Numbered from the stretch's first letter, positions 1-10,074 are shown. The stretch: DNA of 64,000 nucleotides from Pleionea sp. CnH1-48 (GCF_024124665.1 NZ_JAMXSB010000012.1:62001-126000); one strand, 5' to 3'. The notes: generated by a model not told the origin, from the sequence alone. Translations and numbers: made by a program.

Positions 1-1
1 G

Positions 2-595
2 GATCCACAAAAAGAAGAACGTGGTGAGTACGCTCGAGCAAAAGCCGAAGCCGATCTGATGCTATTGGATATGCACCGTACTCAGGAGTTACCGATTGTA
101 CTGATGCGTCCAGGTGTAGTGGTTGGTGAAGGTGGTATTCCTTTCCATTCTGGTATTGGTCTGTTCAACAATACTCAACATTGTATTGGTTGGAACCAAG
201 GCAACAATCCTCTGCCTTTTGTGTTGGTCGACGATGTGGCATCAGCCATCGTACAAGCCATCAAAAAAGGCGTTACGGGCAAATCTTACAATCTAGTTGG
301 CGACGTGCAACTTAATGCTCGTGAATATATAGAAGAGCTGGGCCGAGTATTAGGTCGTCCATTGCATTTCCATTCACAGGCAGTTTCGAGCCTTTACGGT
401 GTAGAATGGTTCAAATGGTTGGTAAAGAAAGCCGCTGGCCGCAATGTTCCTTCTCCTTCAATGCGTGACTTCAAGTCTCGTGGCATGGTCACACCTTTCG
501 ACTGCCATGCAGAAAAGTCTGATCTTGACTGGCAGCCAGAGTCGAATCGCCAAGCCTTTATTGAGCGTGGCATTCACTGCTATCGTCCAGAATAA
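2..595 (+). CDS. NAD-dependent epimerase/dehydratase, 3' part only
   Basis: The gene is cut by the left edge of the window; the reading frame is open from base 2. The visible part carries YARAK, which fits the YxxxK catalytic pair of extended short-chain dehydrogenases, followed by RPGVVVGEGG, the usual strand after it in nucleotide-sugar epimerases. The Rossmann NAD-binding half lies outside the window. It ends 5 bp before a glycosyltransferase on the same strand and faces the end of the exosortase A EPS operon, so a role in making or modifying a nucleotide sugar for that polysaccharide is likely. The exact substrate cannot be read from this fragment. Confidence 0.8.
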   Translation, partial: DPQKEERGEYARAKAEADLMLLDMHRTQELPIVLMRPGVVVGEGGIPFHSGIGLFNNTQHCIGWNQGNNPLPFVLVDDVASAIVQAIKKGVTGKSYNLVGDVQLNAREYIEELGRVLGRPLHFHSQAVSSLYGVEWFKWLVKKAAGRNVPSPSMRDFKSRGMVTPFDCHAEKSDLDWQPESNRQAFIERGIHCYRPE

Positions 596-600
596 TCATC

Positions 601-1725
601 ATGAGTCAGACACAAACAATGGAGGGGCGTCCCTCCATTTTGCATGTATTTTCGACTTTCAATATTGGTGGTCCTCAAGTTCGCTTTGCGCAATTGGCGA
701 ATGCCTGGGAGGATCAGTTTCACCATCATATTATTGCAATGGATGGAGCCACCAACTGCACCAGTCTCTTAAATGACAAGCTGTCATTTGAGGTTGAAAA
801 TAATCCCGCACCAACAGGTGGATTGGTTCATCGTTTAAAAACCTTGCGTCAATTTTTGCAACAACATAAGCCCGCCTTGTTAGTCACCTATAACTGGGGA
901 GCCATCGAATGGGCTCTGGCGCGCTGGGGACTATCGATCCCTCATATACACATAGAGGATGGTTTTGGTCCTGAGGAACAAAATCAACAAATTCCTCGAC
1001 GAGTGTGGTTCCGAAAAATTGCTCTTAAGGGCGCTGACTCTGTGATTGTGCCATCACAAACTTTGGCAAAAATCGCGACAGATTATTGGCAGGTGCCATC
1101 CCGTAAATTGCACTTTATTCCAAACGGTGTGGATCTTAAACATTTGGATAACCCAGAGCGACAGCGTTACCGTTCACTGTTTTCCAGAAGTTCTGCATTG
1201 CGAATAGGAACCCTGGCGCGTATCCGCAAAGAAAAAAACATTCCTCGATTGATTGATGCATTTGAGTGGCTGTCAAAACACCACGATATTGAACTCTATA
1301 TTGCAGGTGATGGCCCAGAGTTGGATAGCGTTTCGGATTATGTTCAACAATCCTCAGCTCAATCTCGTATTCATCTGGTAGGTAACATCAAAAACCCAGC
1401 AGACTTTATCTGTCATTTGGATGTTTTTGCTTTGTCTTCTGATACAGAGCAAATGCCCTATAGCGTCCTTGAAGCAGCTGGCGCCAGTTTGCCAGTCGCT
1501 GCTGTTGATGTTGGCGATGTTAAAAATTTGGTGGCCGAAGAAAACCGCCAGTTTGTTAATGGCAATGATAGCGAAGCTTTGAAAATCAGTCTTGAAGAAA
1601 TACTTAGTGATGCCGATCTACGCCAACGTTTGGGAGCAGCCAACCGAACATTCTGCCAACAACATTTCGATCAAAACGTCATGATAGAGCGCTATCTAAA
1701 CATGACGCTGGAACTCATTGGTTAA
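601..1725 (+). CDS. Glycosyltransferase family 4, EPS-associated
   Basis: 374 residues with a GT-B fold pattern. The N-terminal strand ILHVFSTFNIGG is the glycine-rich acceptor-side loop of GT4 enzymes, and EQMPYSVLEAAG near residue 282 is the nucleotide-sugar-binding EX7E-type region. TYNWGAIEWA near residue 98 resembles sugar transferases of exosortase A loci (the TIGR03088-like group). It should add a sugar from a nucleotide donor to a lipid-linked glycan on the cytoplasmic side of the membrane. It starts 5 bp after the epimerase stop with no clear Shine-Dalgarno, suggesting coupled translation. Its 3' end overlaps the convergent sulfatase-fold gene by 11 bp. Donor and acceptor are unknown. 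Confidence 0.85.
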   Translation: MSQTQTMEGRPSILHVFSTFNIGGPQVRFAQLANAWEDQFHHHIIAMDGATNCTSLLNDKLSFEVENNPAPTGGLVHRLKTLRQFLQQHKPALLVTYNWGAIEWALARWGLSIPHIHIEDGFGPEEQNQQIPRRVWFRKIALKGADSVIVPSQTLAKIATDYWQVPSRKLHFIPNGVDLKHLDNPERQRYRSLFSRSSALRIGTLARIRKEKNIPRLIDAFEWLSKHHDIELYIAGDGPELDSVSDYVQQSSAQSRIHLVGNIKNPADFICHLDVFALSSDTEQMPYSVLEAAGASLPVAAVDVGDVKNLVAEENRQFVNGNDSEALKISLEEILSDADLRQRLGAANRTFCQQHFDQNVMIERYLNMTLELIG

Positions 1726-3325
1726 TATCGTTCCAAATCACTTTTTCGCCATAGCGCACATTAAAATTAGAAATAAACCGAGGCTTGTTTTGTGGAGGTT
1801 CAAACAAGCTCGGTGCTTTTGATTCAAATCCCAAGACCTGTTTAATGGTTTCACCGACCTGATAATGAGACATCTGATTCATGGCCGCTGGCACATTCTT
1901 TTGCGCCAGCTGCAACCAGTGCTGCTGTCCGGTTACAATAAACAAAGGTACTTTGCCTTCATCTGGGCTAACCCGTCCTTCATTGCAGTGCGTAGACTTC
2001 ATGCGATCAGTCAACTGTAGAGACTGGCCGTGATCAGAAGTATAGATTAAAAATGTACTCGAAAAATCAACGTCCAACAAGGGTTTGAAGAACTGCGAAA
2101 CACTCCAACCTACAGCTTTTAAATATTCTTGCTGCCAACGAGTACCTTTGAGTTTTTCTTTAGTTGCCGTAACAAAAGTTTCTTCATGCTCACGCTCATC
2201 TTCGTCGTGAGGATACTTGTTAGAATACGGAAAATGCGCTCCCATTTTTTGTACAAAGATAAACTCTCGAACACCGTTATTCATTAACGATGCAATCTTT
2301 GCGCCTGCTGCAGCATCTTTTTCGAACTCTTTTAAATCAGGAAATTGTAGCCACATATCAATAAAAGCCACTTCGCTTTCCTGCATATAATTTTGAAAAT
2401 TAAGCGAGTCCATCTGAGCATCAATGTAGACGGTCTTAAACCCATTCGCTTTTGCATACTCCCACAAAAATGGATTGATCTTAGACGCCACAACAGGTGC
2501 ATCAACCCCCGTTGCCGTTCGTAAAATCAAATTCGTGCTTGCGCTGCAATTGGTTGCTGAAGCCGCTACACCAAAATTACTCAAATAGGGCGTTAAAGGT
2601 TTAATATTTGTCGCAACACCTTTGTCTTTATTGATATCGAGCCAATCACCTCGAACGCTCTCACCAACCACCAAAATAACATCTTCTACTAATGGTTGTG
2701 CAATAGGTTTATCCGTTAAAGTTTGTCGCTCTAGCTTATCGTCAAAAATCATTTGATAAAAAGCATAAAAGGAAACATAAGACAGCGAGCTGATTTGATA
2801 AGGCTGGCCCGAGAGGCCCTTACCGCCTCGTGCATACAAAAGCCCCGACTGCAAAATCACCGGAACAATCAGAGCGAGCCACGCTATTTTGTTGGAACGC
2901 GCCCAGTGTGGAAGCGTATGGATTGATTCTCCGGTTAAATATAAGAGGACCATACCAACAATAATAATGACCCAGGAATAAATAACTTCAGCTCCATAGG
3001 TTTGCAGTACTGAAAAACCATGTGCATTTTCTTGCATGGAAGTTTCAATAAAATGCATGGATAAAAATTGCTCGCTGATAACTTCGTGGCTAAAACCAAA
3101 GAATCCACTGACTATCAGAACTAAAAAAAGCAGAGTTTTGGTCGTACTCTTTTTTTGCGCTGTAATAAGCCATAACGAGCCATAAGACAGAACAAACAAA
3201 AAGAGATAGGCACTCCATGCAAACCAGGAATCCAACTGCTGTAAGCGATCAACAATCTTCCAGTTAGTCATAGCAATGACAACAAAGACCGCCAGGCTGT
3301 GAATTAGTTTTTCGCGACTCATCAT
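1715..3325 (-). CDS. Sulfatase-fold membrane transferase (phosphoethanolamine-transferase-like)
   Basis: 536 residues. Several hydrophobic segments fill the first ~170 residues; a periplasmic alkaline-phosphatase/sulfatase-type domain follows. GESVRGDW near residue 220 is the metal-site strand, NCSAST near 257 probably holds the nucleophile Ser/Thr, and TSDHGQS near 428 plus STHCNEG near 443 supply the late metal ligands. This layout is that of EptA/OpgE-type enzymes, which move phosphoethanolamine from phospholipid to a glycan. As last gene of the EPS operon (1-nt overlap with the ligase gene) it may decorate the polysaccharide or lipid A. The substrate is inferred only. A second ATG follows the first directly, so the start is uncertain by one codon. 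Confidence 0.75.
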   Translation of the reverse strand: MMSREKLIHSLAVFVVIAMTNWKIVDRLQQLDSWFAWSAYLFLFVLSYGSLWLITAQKKSTTKTLLFLVLIVSGFFGFSHEVISEQFLSMHFIETSMQENAHGFSVLQTYGAEVIYSWVIIIVGMVLLYLTGESIHTLPHWARSNKIAWLALIVPVILQSGLLYARGGKGLSGQPYQISSLSYVSFYAFYQMIFDDKLERQTLTDKPIAQPLVEDVILVVGESVRGDWLDINKDKGVATNIKPLTPYLSNFGVAASATNCSASTNLILRTATGVDAPVVASKINPFLWEYAKANGFKTVYIDAQMDSLNFQNYMQESEVAFIDMWLQFPDLKEFEKDAAAGAKIASLMNNGVREFIFVQKMGAHFPYSNKYPHDEDEREHEETFVTATKEKLKGTRWQQEYLKAVGWSVSQFFKPLLDVDFSSTFLIYTSDHGQSLQLTDRMKSTHCNEGRVSPDEGKVPLFIVTGQQHWLQLAQKNVPAAMNQMSHYQVGETIKQVLGFESKAPSLFEPPQNKPRFISNFNVRYGEKVIWNDINQ

Positions 3326-4599
3326 TACATCATGCTCTTGAGTTTCGGCTTTTCTTTTGCTGCCTGCTCTTCTTTTAAATGCCGTTCAACCACGATTAAC
3401 AATGCGATGATGGTATACGGATAATCAAAATATCCTAATCCAAGGAAAGTTCCCGCCGTACCGTAGGCAAATAAGCTATACCAAAGACAGTCGCTGAGAA
3501 CCGACATATCTTTGTTACCTTGCTTCAAGGCGAGTTTACGCAATTTTTGCGCTTTTAACCCCCCTCCAATAAAAATAGATAAAAATATCGCTAATCCGAC
3601 CCATCCTTGTTCACCCAGGATCTCAAAATAAATACTATGAGCATCATGGTATCGATCAGGCTCAGGAGCATAACTGGTGGTGGCGAAAAGGTAAGGAGTA
3701 AATACTCGAGCCCCCCCTCCAGTTAATGGATAGTCATTAGCTAAATGGAAAGCATAGTACCAAGAGTTGACCCGCCCCATTGCAGACTCATCTTCATCGG
3801 CTGCTTTTAGCGTATTCATACGATCAAACCACTGTTGCGGAACAAGTGGCAGCGCCAGTGAGCCTATAATGGCAATCGCTACTATGCCTTTAATTCTTTG
3901 CTTAGAGCGCATAAGTGCAATAAAACCCATCGCTACAGTAGCGAGCATTGCGCCACGAGAATAGGTCATAAGAACAGCAACGACAGTAATCGCTGTCGCT
4001 CCTAACACCGCATGCCGCTGCCATGTAACCGTAAGGGTAGAACGAAGAAATACCATAAGGGGCACCGTCATTAGCAATGCCAGTCCCAAGTGATTGTTGT
4101 CTTCGATAAAGGTACCGACGGGTCCCCAAACCCGGTGATTACCTGCGGTCAGTACAGCGAAGATCCCTCCTTTAACACCATAAAAACCAAAAGAAATCGC
4201 AATGGCGGCCACCATCATGACGATCTTTTCTCGAGTGTTAACCAAAATGATAACCACAACGATAAAAACCATACTCTTTACAAAACGATCCCACTCAGCA
4301 AATGCTCCGTCGGGATTCCAAGCAAATATAGTGGTTATCGAAAAATGTAAGGTAAAGAGGAGCATTAAGATGGATAGGTTATTCCAATAGAACTTGCTTT
4401 TATCTTTGGAAATAAACATGGTCAGCAAAGAGATTGCAGAAACACCCACCACAACAGGCAAACTGCTTAAGAAACCCCAACTTAAACGATGAGGACTCAT
4501 AAAGTTAAGACAGGCCCAGGTGAGCACGCCATAAATAGGCCGGCGAAATGCCATAGCAGCCCCTACGACGATAAACCCTAGCAGTATTAAATCTCTCAC
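3325..4599 (-). CDS. O-glycosylation ligase / Wzy-like polymerase, exosortase A-associated
   Basis: 424 residues and about ten hydrophobic segments. The N-terminus (RDLILLG, RRPIYGVLTW, NFMSPHRLSWGF) is the hallmark of the exosortase A-associated O-ligase family (TIGR03097-type). A periplasmic loop with DRYHDAHSIYFEILGEQGW matches the Wzy/WaaL signature around a conserved His. The family is thought to polymerise or transfer lipid-linked polysaccharide on the periplasmic side of the inner membrane. It sits between a glycosyltransferase (20 bp gap) and the sulfatase-fold gene (1-nt overlap). Polymerase and ligase cannot be told apart from sequence alone. Confidence 0.85.
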   Translation of the reverse strand: MRDLILLGFIVVGAAMAFRRPIYGVLTWACLNFMSPHRLSWGFLSSLPVVVGVSAISLLTMFISKDKSKFYWNNLSILMLLFTLHFSITTIFAWNPDGAFAEWDRFVKSMVFIVVVIILVNTREKIVMMVAAIAISFGFYGVKGGIFAVLTAGNHRVWGPVGTFIEDNNHLGLALLMTVPLMVFLRSTLTVTWQRHAVLGATAITVVAVLMTYSRGAMLATVAMGFIALMRSKQRIKGIVAIAIIGSLALPLVPQQWFDRMNTLKAADEDESAMGRVNSWYYAFHLANDYPLTGGGARVFTPYLFATTSYAPEPDRYHDAHSIYFEILGEQGWVGLAIFLSIFIGGGLKAQKLRKLALKQGNKDMSVLSDCLWYSLFAYGTAGTFLGLGYFDYPYTIIALLIVVERHLKEEQAAKEKPKLKSMM

Positions 4600-4619
4600 C
4601 TTTGTTATTTAACCTCAGT

Positions 4620-5756
4620 CTATTGCACTACCGATTGATATAATTCAAATTGTTTTTTGCACACAGACTCCCAATCAAATTTTTGTGCAATTTGATGAAC
4701 CTGCCCTTTATTAAAACCCTGTTGCTCTGCTCTGCGAACGGCATCGGCAATACCCTCAGCAGAACGTTGCTCTACAAAAAGTCCAGTGACATTCTCGTCG
4801 ATGAGATCTTCACAAGCTCCCACTCGTGTTGCCAATACGGGAGTACCCGAAGCCATGGACTCTAATACAACATTGGGACAACCTTCATGACTGGAACAAA
4901 GCAAAGTAAATTTCGCACGATTGTACCATTCCACTAAAGCTTCTTGAGCGATGTTATTCACAATAGTCACGCGAGACTCCAGCCCCAGCTCCTGGATTCT
5001 TTGTTCCAGTTCATGTTGTTTAGATCCTGAGCCAATAATAACTAGACGATAGTCGGTTAACTCTGGCATGGCCTCAACAATTAAGTGATGCCCTTTTAAA
5101 TCAATTAAGTTGCCAACAGAAAGCAATAATTTGTCTTCAGTTAACTCAGGTTGCTGCAATCGAAACAATTGATTATCGACACCATTTTCTAACGTAACGA
5201 CTTTCTTAACTGCTGGTTGCAGTTGCTTTACGTTCTCTGTTAATGGTCGACTGACACCGATAACAGCACTCGCCTCGCCTAATGCTGTTTTAATTTTCTT
5301 TTTATTATCAGGATGTTGATCCGGTAATACATTGATATCCGAGCCACGAACACTGAGCACATAAGGCAGGTTTAATTTGTTTGCTAACAGTGCAGTTGCC
5401 GCTCCATCAGGGTAAGCATAGTGTGCATCGATAATGTCGTATTGATTGCTGGCTGCTTTTGCATAGGCCTGCGCAATGAAATGTGGTTTAAAGCCAAAAG
5501 CTCGCCCCGGAGCGGAGAGGAATCTGGGGTGGTGAACCGTTAAGCTCTTCCAACGAGTGGTGGCAGGGATCTCTTTAAGATGCTGGTAAGATGGCAGCAA
5601 ATGACTACCTGGAAACCAGGCAATGGGCGCAACCACCTCGATATCAACATCGCAATACTGTTGCAGTTGATGCAAACGATTGGCGATAAAAATACCATGT
5701 CGAGGCTGCGCAACATTAGGAAATAATGTCGTGACCGTAAGAACTTTTAAAGTCAT
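4620..5756 (-). CDS. Glycosyltransferase family 4
   Basis: 378 residues with a GT-B layout. The N-terminal domain opens with LTVTTLFPNVAQPRHGIF; YDIIDAHYAYPDG and SVRGSDIN are typical of GT4 enzymes of EPS loci. The C-terminal donor domain has LLSVGNLIDLKGHHLIVEA and SSHEGCPNVVLESMASGTPV, the EX7E nucleotide-sugar site. It should add one sugar of the repeat unit in the cytoplasm. It overlaps the next upstream gene by 4 nt, so the two are translationally coupled. Confidence 0.88.
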   Translation of the reverse strand: MTLKVLTVTTLFPNVAQPRHGIFIANRLHQLQQYCDVDIEVVAPIAWFPGSHLLPSYQHLKEIPATTRWKSLTVHHPRFLSAPGRAFGFKPHFIAQAYAKAASNQYDIIDAHYAYPDGAATALLANKLNLPYVLSVRGSDINVLPDQHPDNKKKIKTALGEASAVIGVSRPLTENVKQLQPAVKKVVTLENGVDNQLFRLQQPELTEDKLLLSVGNLIDLKGHHLIVEAMPELTDYRLVIIGSGSKQHELEQRIQELGLESRVTIVNNIAQEALVEWYNRAKFTLLCSSHEGCPNVVLESMASGTPVLATRVGACEDLIDENVTGLFVEQRSAEGIADAVRRAEQQGFNKGQVHQIAQKFDWESVCKKQFELYQSVVQ

Positions 5757-6949
5757 TGGCTGATCGATTCATAGAGAGGCTGATAACGCGATACTGAGTT
5801 TTTCCAGTTACGATCATGCTCTACGTATTCTCTACCCAGCTTTTTAAACTCAGACCATTGCTCTTTTTTGCTAATCACTTCATCAATAGTTTTAGCCAGA
5901 GCAGCCACGTCATCTGCAGGAAACAGAAATCCAGTACGCCCGTGATCAATCAATTCACGATGTCCACCGACATCTGAAGCAACCACTAAACGGCCTTTGG
6001 CCATCGCTTCTAATGGTTTCAAAGGGGTAACGAGCTCTGTCAATCGCATGGATTTACGTGCGTATACAAAGACATCGATCAGATCGTAATAGCGAGATAC
6101 TTCTGAATGAGGAACTCGTCCGGTAAAGATGACTCTATCTTCGATGCCTAGCTCTGAAACCAGCCCTTTAACCTTCTGTTCTTCGTTGCCTCCACCGACT
6201 AACAATAACTTTGCCGGTGTTTCCATCTTAGGCAAAGCACGCACAAGCAGATCAATGCCTTCATAAGAGTAAAAGGAACCAATAAAGCCGATAACATTCT
6301 CATTGGTCAACTTGAGTTCTTCAAGTAATGCTTCGTCTTTTGCACCATCGAACTCAAACTGCTCAACGTTTACTGCATTAGGGATTACTGTAATTTTTTC
6401 TTCAGGGAATCCTCGGGCGATAATATCCGAGCGCAAACCTTCACAAATACAAGTGATCGCATTCGCTCGCTCCATAACATAGGTTTCCATGTGTCGAGTG
6501 ATTCGGTAACGCATGCTATTTTCAGTGGTTGTGCCATGATCTACCGCGGCGTCTTCCCAGAAAGCACGCACCTCATAAACCACTGGAATATTATATTTCT
6601 GCCCTACCTTTACAGCCGCCAAGCCATTTAATGCGGGTGAGTGGGCATGAATGATATCGGGCTTCTCCGCCTTCACAACTTTCTCGAGTCGTTTAGTTAA
6701 TCCAGCGACCACATCATACTGGTTTAAAATTGGCACTCGAGACAGTTTTCCTTTAGGGGTTCGATAAAACTTTAAGCCCTCAACCTCTTCTTCACTTTCT
6801 TCGTAAGGAAAATGTTTTGACCCAGTGATATGAATCGTCTCGTACCCTAACTCGTGCTGATGTTTTAAGATCGAGCGTGTGCGAAATGTATAACCGCTAT
6901 GCAGTGGAATGGAGTGATCCAATACATGTAATATTTTTTTGACAGTCAT
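5753..6949 (-). CDS. Glycosyltransferase family 4, exosortase A-associated
   Basis: 398 residues. KKILHVLDHSIPLHSGYTFR at the start is characteristic of the exosortase A-associated GT4 group (TIGR04063/Daro_2409-like). IIHAHSPALNG and VIPNAVNVEQF mark the inter-domain region, and PLKPLEAMAKGRLVVASDVG the donor-binding site. It should act on the cytoplasmic face in assembly of the repeat unit. It lies in the EPS operon with a 47-bp gap to the gene upstream and a 4-nt overlap with the glycosyltransferase gene downstream. The sugar specificity is not known. Confidence 0.88.
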   Translation of the reverse strand: MTVKKILHVLDHSIPLHSGYTFRTRSILKHQHELGYETIHITGSKHFPYEESEEEVEGLKFYRTPKGKLSRVPILNQYDVVAGLTKRLEKVVKAEKPDIIHAHSPALNGLAAVKVGQKYNIPVVYEVRAFWEDAAVDHGTTTENSMRYRITRHMETYVMERANAITCICEGLRSDIIARGFPEEKITVIPNAVNVEQFEFDGAKDEALLEELKLTNENVIGFIGSFYSYEGIDLLVRALPKMETPAKLLLVGGGNEEQKVKGLVSELGIEDRVIFTGRVPHSEVSRYYDLIDVFVYARKSMRLTELVTPLKPLEAMAKGRLVVASDVGGHRELIDHGRTGFLFPADDVAALAKTIDEVISKKEQWSEFKKLGREYVEHDRNWKNSVSRYQPLYESISQ

Positions 6950-6996
6950 CTTTTTACCAACAATATTGTTAATTGACTAACATTATCAATCGAAGG

Positions 6997-8190
6997 TTAA
7001 GTCGAAGGCACTAGCTGCTCATCGACACGGGATAAACATGAATCCCAGCTATAAAAACGAGTGACGTACTCACGCCAATCACCAGAGGTTTTCTTTTCCA
7101 GTTGTTCCAGGCAACATTGAGCAAATGCATCAGGCTCGTTATAACAAAGCTGATCCAATGCTTCGGTTTCGACAAGCCCTTCATAAGCAGCCGATGTAAC
7201 AACGACTGTTTTATTCAAGGCAAGTGCTTCTAAAACCTTATTTTGAATGCCACGAGCAATTTGCATTGGAGCAACCGCTAAATCAGCATGAACGATGTAA
7301 GAACGAACATCAGGGACTCTTCCGGTCACACTAACATCATCACTGGCCAGAGCTAGCACATCTTTGGTCGGATTTGATCCCACAATAGTAAAATGAGCGT
7401 TTGCATAACGCTGTTTAATAATCGGTAAGGCTTTTTCGCAGAACCATTTTACAGCATCAACATTGGCCCAATAATCCATTGCGCCAGTAAATACAATATT
7501 GACCTTATCGGCAGGCAAAGGATTATCATACTCACGATTAGGATCAAAAAACTCCAGATCCACACCATTATTGAAATAACCCACTTTAGCACCATTATCA
7601 CTACTGATTTTTTGCAACAACGCGGCTTCTTTTTCTGACACTAAAAAGGAGTAATCAAACTCACCAACGATTTTTCTTTCGTAGGTTTCCAGAAAACGGT
7701 GTTCTCTTTGATACACCCAACGAGAAATACCTTTCATGCTTTCGGCATATTGACGCCACTTGTCAGAGTCTACATCGACAAAGTCAATATAACGGCTCAC
7801 CTGTTGGTGTTTTTCTAGGTACTGCGCCATCGAAGAAGAATAAGCAACCGCCTGGGTGATGTTATGCTTCGCGATGGTTTCATCAACCCACTGGCGCATT
7901 TTACTATCAGCGTAATAAGGAATTGTTAATGCCTGGCCAGTCAGTAGAGCGGGTAAAGCTCTCACTTTTGCGAAAGTAGGATTGAGTGATAATACACAAA
8001 CATCACGACAGTACTCTTTCACGATATCGACATATTGCCAGTCATTCTTATCGTCAATAAAAGTCGCGAGATAAATATCGTATTGTTTACTTAAGTGCTT
8101 CAATAAATGAAACGAGCGAATTTTATCTCCCTTATTAGGAGGGTAAGGCAGACGATGTACCAAATATAAAAGGGGTTGTTTTTTATTCAT
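6997..8190 (-). CDS. XrtA-system glycosyltransferase (TIGR03087-type)
   Basis: 397 residues. The N-terminal YLVHRLPYPPNKGDKIRSFH is the signature of the sugar transferase family tied to exosortase A loci (TIGR03087). VNIVFTGAMDYWANVDAVKW and IQNKVLEALALNKTVV mark the C-terminal donor domain of a GT4-like fold. It overlaps the amidotransferase gene by 8 nt. Presence of this family is in itself strong evidence that the locus is an XrtA-type EPS locus. Its substrate is not known. Confidence 0.9.
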   Translation of the reverse strand: MNKKQPLLYLVHRLPYPPNKGDKIRSFHLLKHLSKQYDIYLATFIDDKNDWQYVDIVKEYCRDVCVLSLNPTFAKVRALPALLTGQALTIPYYADSKMRQWVDETIAKHNITQAVAYSSSMAQYLEKHQQVSRYIDFVDVDSDKWRQYAESMKGISRWVYQREHRFLETYERKIVGEFDYSFLVSEKEAALLQKISSDNGAKVGYFNNGVDLEFFDPNREYDNPLPADKVNIVFTGAMDYWANVDAVKWFCEKALPIIKQRYANAHFTIVGSNPTKDVLALASDDVSVTGRVPDVRSYIVHADLAVAPMQIARGIQNKVLEALALNKTVVVTSAAYEGLVETEALDQLCYNEPDAFAQCCLEQLEKKTSGDWREYVTRFYSWDSCLSRVDEQLVPST

Positions 8191-10072
8191 GATAATTATG
8201 TTTTTGTAAGAATTTTTCTAACATGAACAATGTCCACAGCGGTGCAGCGAAGTCTCTTTTCGCCGAAATGTGCTGATCAATCATCCAGCCTAAGTATTGA
8301 TTATCAAAATAGCCAGTCTCTGCAATAGAACCGCTATTGAGCTGCTGTAACTTATCTTTTAGCGGTCCTCGGAACCACTCAGACAATGGAATTCTAAAGC
8401 CCATTTTTTGACGATAGAGCAGGTCGTTAGGTAACTTAGGCTCCATGGATTTCTTGAGCAAATACTTACCAATGCCTCGTTGCAATTTAAGCTCAACAGG
8501 TAAAGTTGCCATCCACTCAACCAGTTTATGATCAAGAAAAGGCACTCGAACTTCCAACGAGTGTGCCATACTGGCGCGATCTACCTTTGTTAAAATATCC
8601 CCCAGCATATAGCTTTTGATATCTAAATACTGAGTTAATGCTAACGGATCATCTGTATTGGCTTTTCGTTCGATATCACGAAACACATCAATTGCATGAT
8701 AATCTTGAGTTTGTCGGCGATAAACTTTAGAAAATAACTTGTTTCGCACAGAGTCACCAACAATCGATACGCTTTGAAAATAACCTGCAACCGAGTCTCT
8801 CGACAGCGACTCAAAGGTACTTTTTGCTCGAACAAAACGCGGTGCCCAATCCATTTTTGGATAGACCGTTGCTAATGGACCAAACAACATACGACGCATA
8901 CCATCCGGCATAAATCCACGTAACTTATCTTCTGCGGCCTGGAATTTATAACGTCGATACCCGGCAAGCATTTCATCAGCACCATCACCGGATAAAGCTA
9001 CCGTTACTCTTTCTTTTGCCAACTGACACACTCGATAGGTCGGCAGAGCAGAACTGTCAGCATAAGGTTCATCATAAAGATCAACTAGCTGATCAATCAG
9101 CTCAAAATCATCAGCTGCAATAATCTTAGATAGATGATTCGTTTGATAGCGATCAGCGACCTGATTAGCATAATCACTTTCGTCATAGTCTTTTACATCA
9201 AAACCAATAGAGCAAGTATTGACTGGCTCATTCATCAGCTCTGACATAGTAGCGACAACCGCACTCGAGTCAACGCCCCCAGAAAGGAAAGCACCGAGTG
9301 GAACTTCAGCTACCAAACGTAAGTCAATAGCTTCTTTAAAACGGCGTAGCAATTCTTCTTCGGCCTCTTCGGCACTGCCTTTAAAACTATTATCAAAAGT
9401 GACGTCCCAGTATTGCTCGATACGCTGCTTGCCAGTCGATAAGTCCAGCTCTAACCAATGACCGGGCTCCAGTTTGTTTGCAGCATGGTAAATAGAGTTT
9501 GGCTCAGGGATGTAACCAAGACTCAAATATTCTTCGAGGCTTTCTACTCTTAGCTTTTTCTCAAAATCAGGATGTGCATAGAAGGTTTTAAGCTCGGAAC
9601 CAAAGATGAAGTCTCCCTTAGAAGTCCAACCATAAAACATGGGCTTAATACCCAAACGATCTCGCACTAAATAAACTTTTTTGGTTTCACGATCATAAAT
9701 AGCAAAAGCAAACATTCCTCGGAGCTTTTTGATACTCTCTGTACCCCATATCTGGAATGCCTTTAAAATGACTTCAGTATCGCAGTGAGTAGAAAAAGAA
9801 ACGCCTTGTTGCATTAACTCTTGTTTAATCTCGTTGAAGTTATACACCTCACCGTTATAAACAATAACAAAACGTCCATCATCCGTTTTCATTGGCTGTT
9901 GGCCTGATGCAACGTCAATAATGGCAAGACGTTTATGGCCTAACATAACTAACTCGTCAGAAAAATAACCATCTTCGTCGGGGCCACGGTGATGAATACT
10001 CTGATTCATATTACGTAAGCAGCTATCGGTAGAGTAGCCACTTATATTTAAAATTCCGGTTAAACCACACAT
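8183..10072 (-). CDS. Asparagine-synthase-like amidotransferase 1, exosortase A-associated
   Basis: 629 residues in two domains. The class II glutamine amidotransferase domain begins MCGLTGILN, with Cys2 as the nucleophile that frees ammonia from glutamine. The synthetase domain has LSGGVDSS near residue 263, the PP-loop that binds ATP. The length and operon position fit the XrtA-associated amidotransferase 1 family (TIGR03108) rather than housekeeping AsnB. The probable job is to amidate an acid group on a sugar or a side chain of the polysaccharide; this is inference. Gaps to neighbours are 2 bp upstream and an 8-nt overlap downstream. Confidence 0.9.
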   Translation of the reverse strand: MCGLTGILNISGYSTDSCLRNMNQSIHHRGPDEDGYFSDELVMLGHKRLAIIDVASGQQPMKTDDGRFVIVYNGEVYNFNEIKQELMQQGVSFSTHCDTEVILKAFQIWGTESIKKLRGMFAFAIYDRETKKVYLVRDRLGIKPMFYGWTSKGDFIFGSELKTFYAHPDFEKKLRVESLEEYLSLGYIPEPNSIYHAANKLEPGHWLELDLSTGKQRIEQYWDVTFDNSFKGSAEEAEEELLRRFKEAIDLRLVAEVPLGAFLSGGVDSSAVVATMSELMNEPVNTCSIGFDVKDYDESDYANQVADRYQTNHLSKIIAADDFELIDQLVDLYDEPYADSSALPTYRVCQLAKERVTVALSGDGADEMLAGYRRYKFQAAEDKLRGFMPDGMRRMLFGPLATVYPKMDWAPRFVRAKSTFESLSRDSVAGYFQSVSIVGDSVRNKLFSKVYRRQTQDYHAIDVFRDIERKANTDDPLALTQYLDIKSYMLGDILTKVDRASMAHSLEVRVPFLDHKLVEWMATLPVELKLQRGIGKYLLKKSMEPKLPNDLLYRQKMGFRIPLSEWFRGPLKDKLQQLNSGSIAETGYFDNQYLGWMIDQHISAKRDFAAPLWTLFMLEKFLQKHNYHE

Positions 10073-10074
10073 AT

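Noticed and set aside
1-6. GGATCC (BamHI site) exactly at the window start.
   Set aside because: A chance match; the upstream gene frame is open and there is no sign of a vector or junction.
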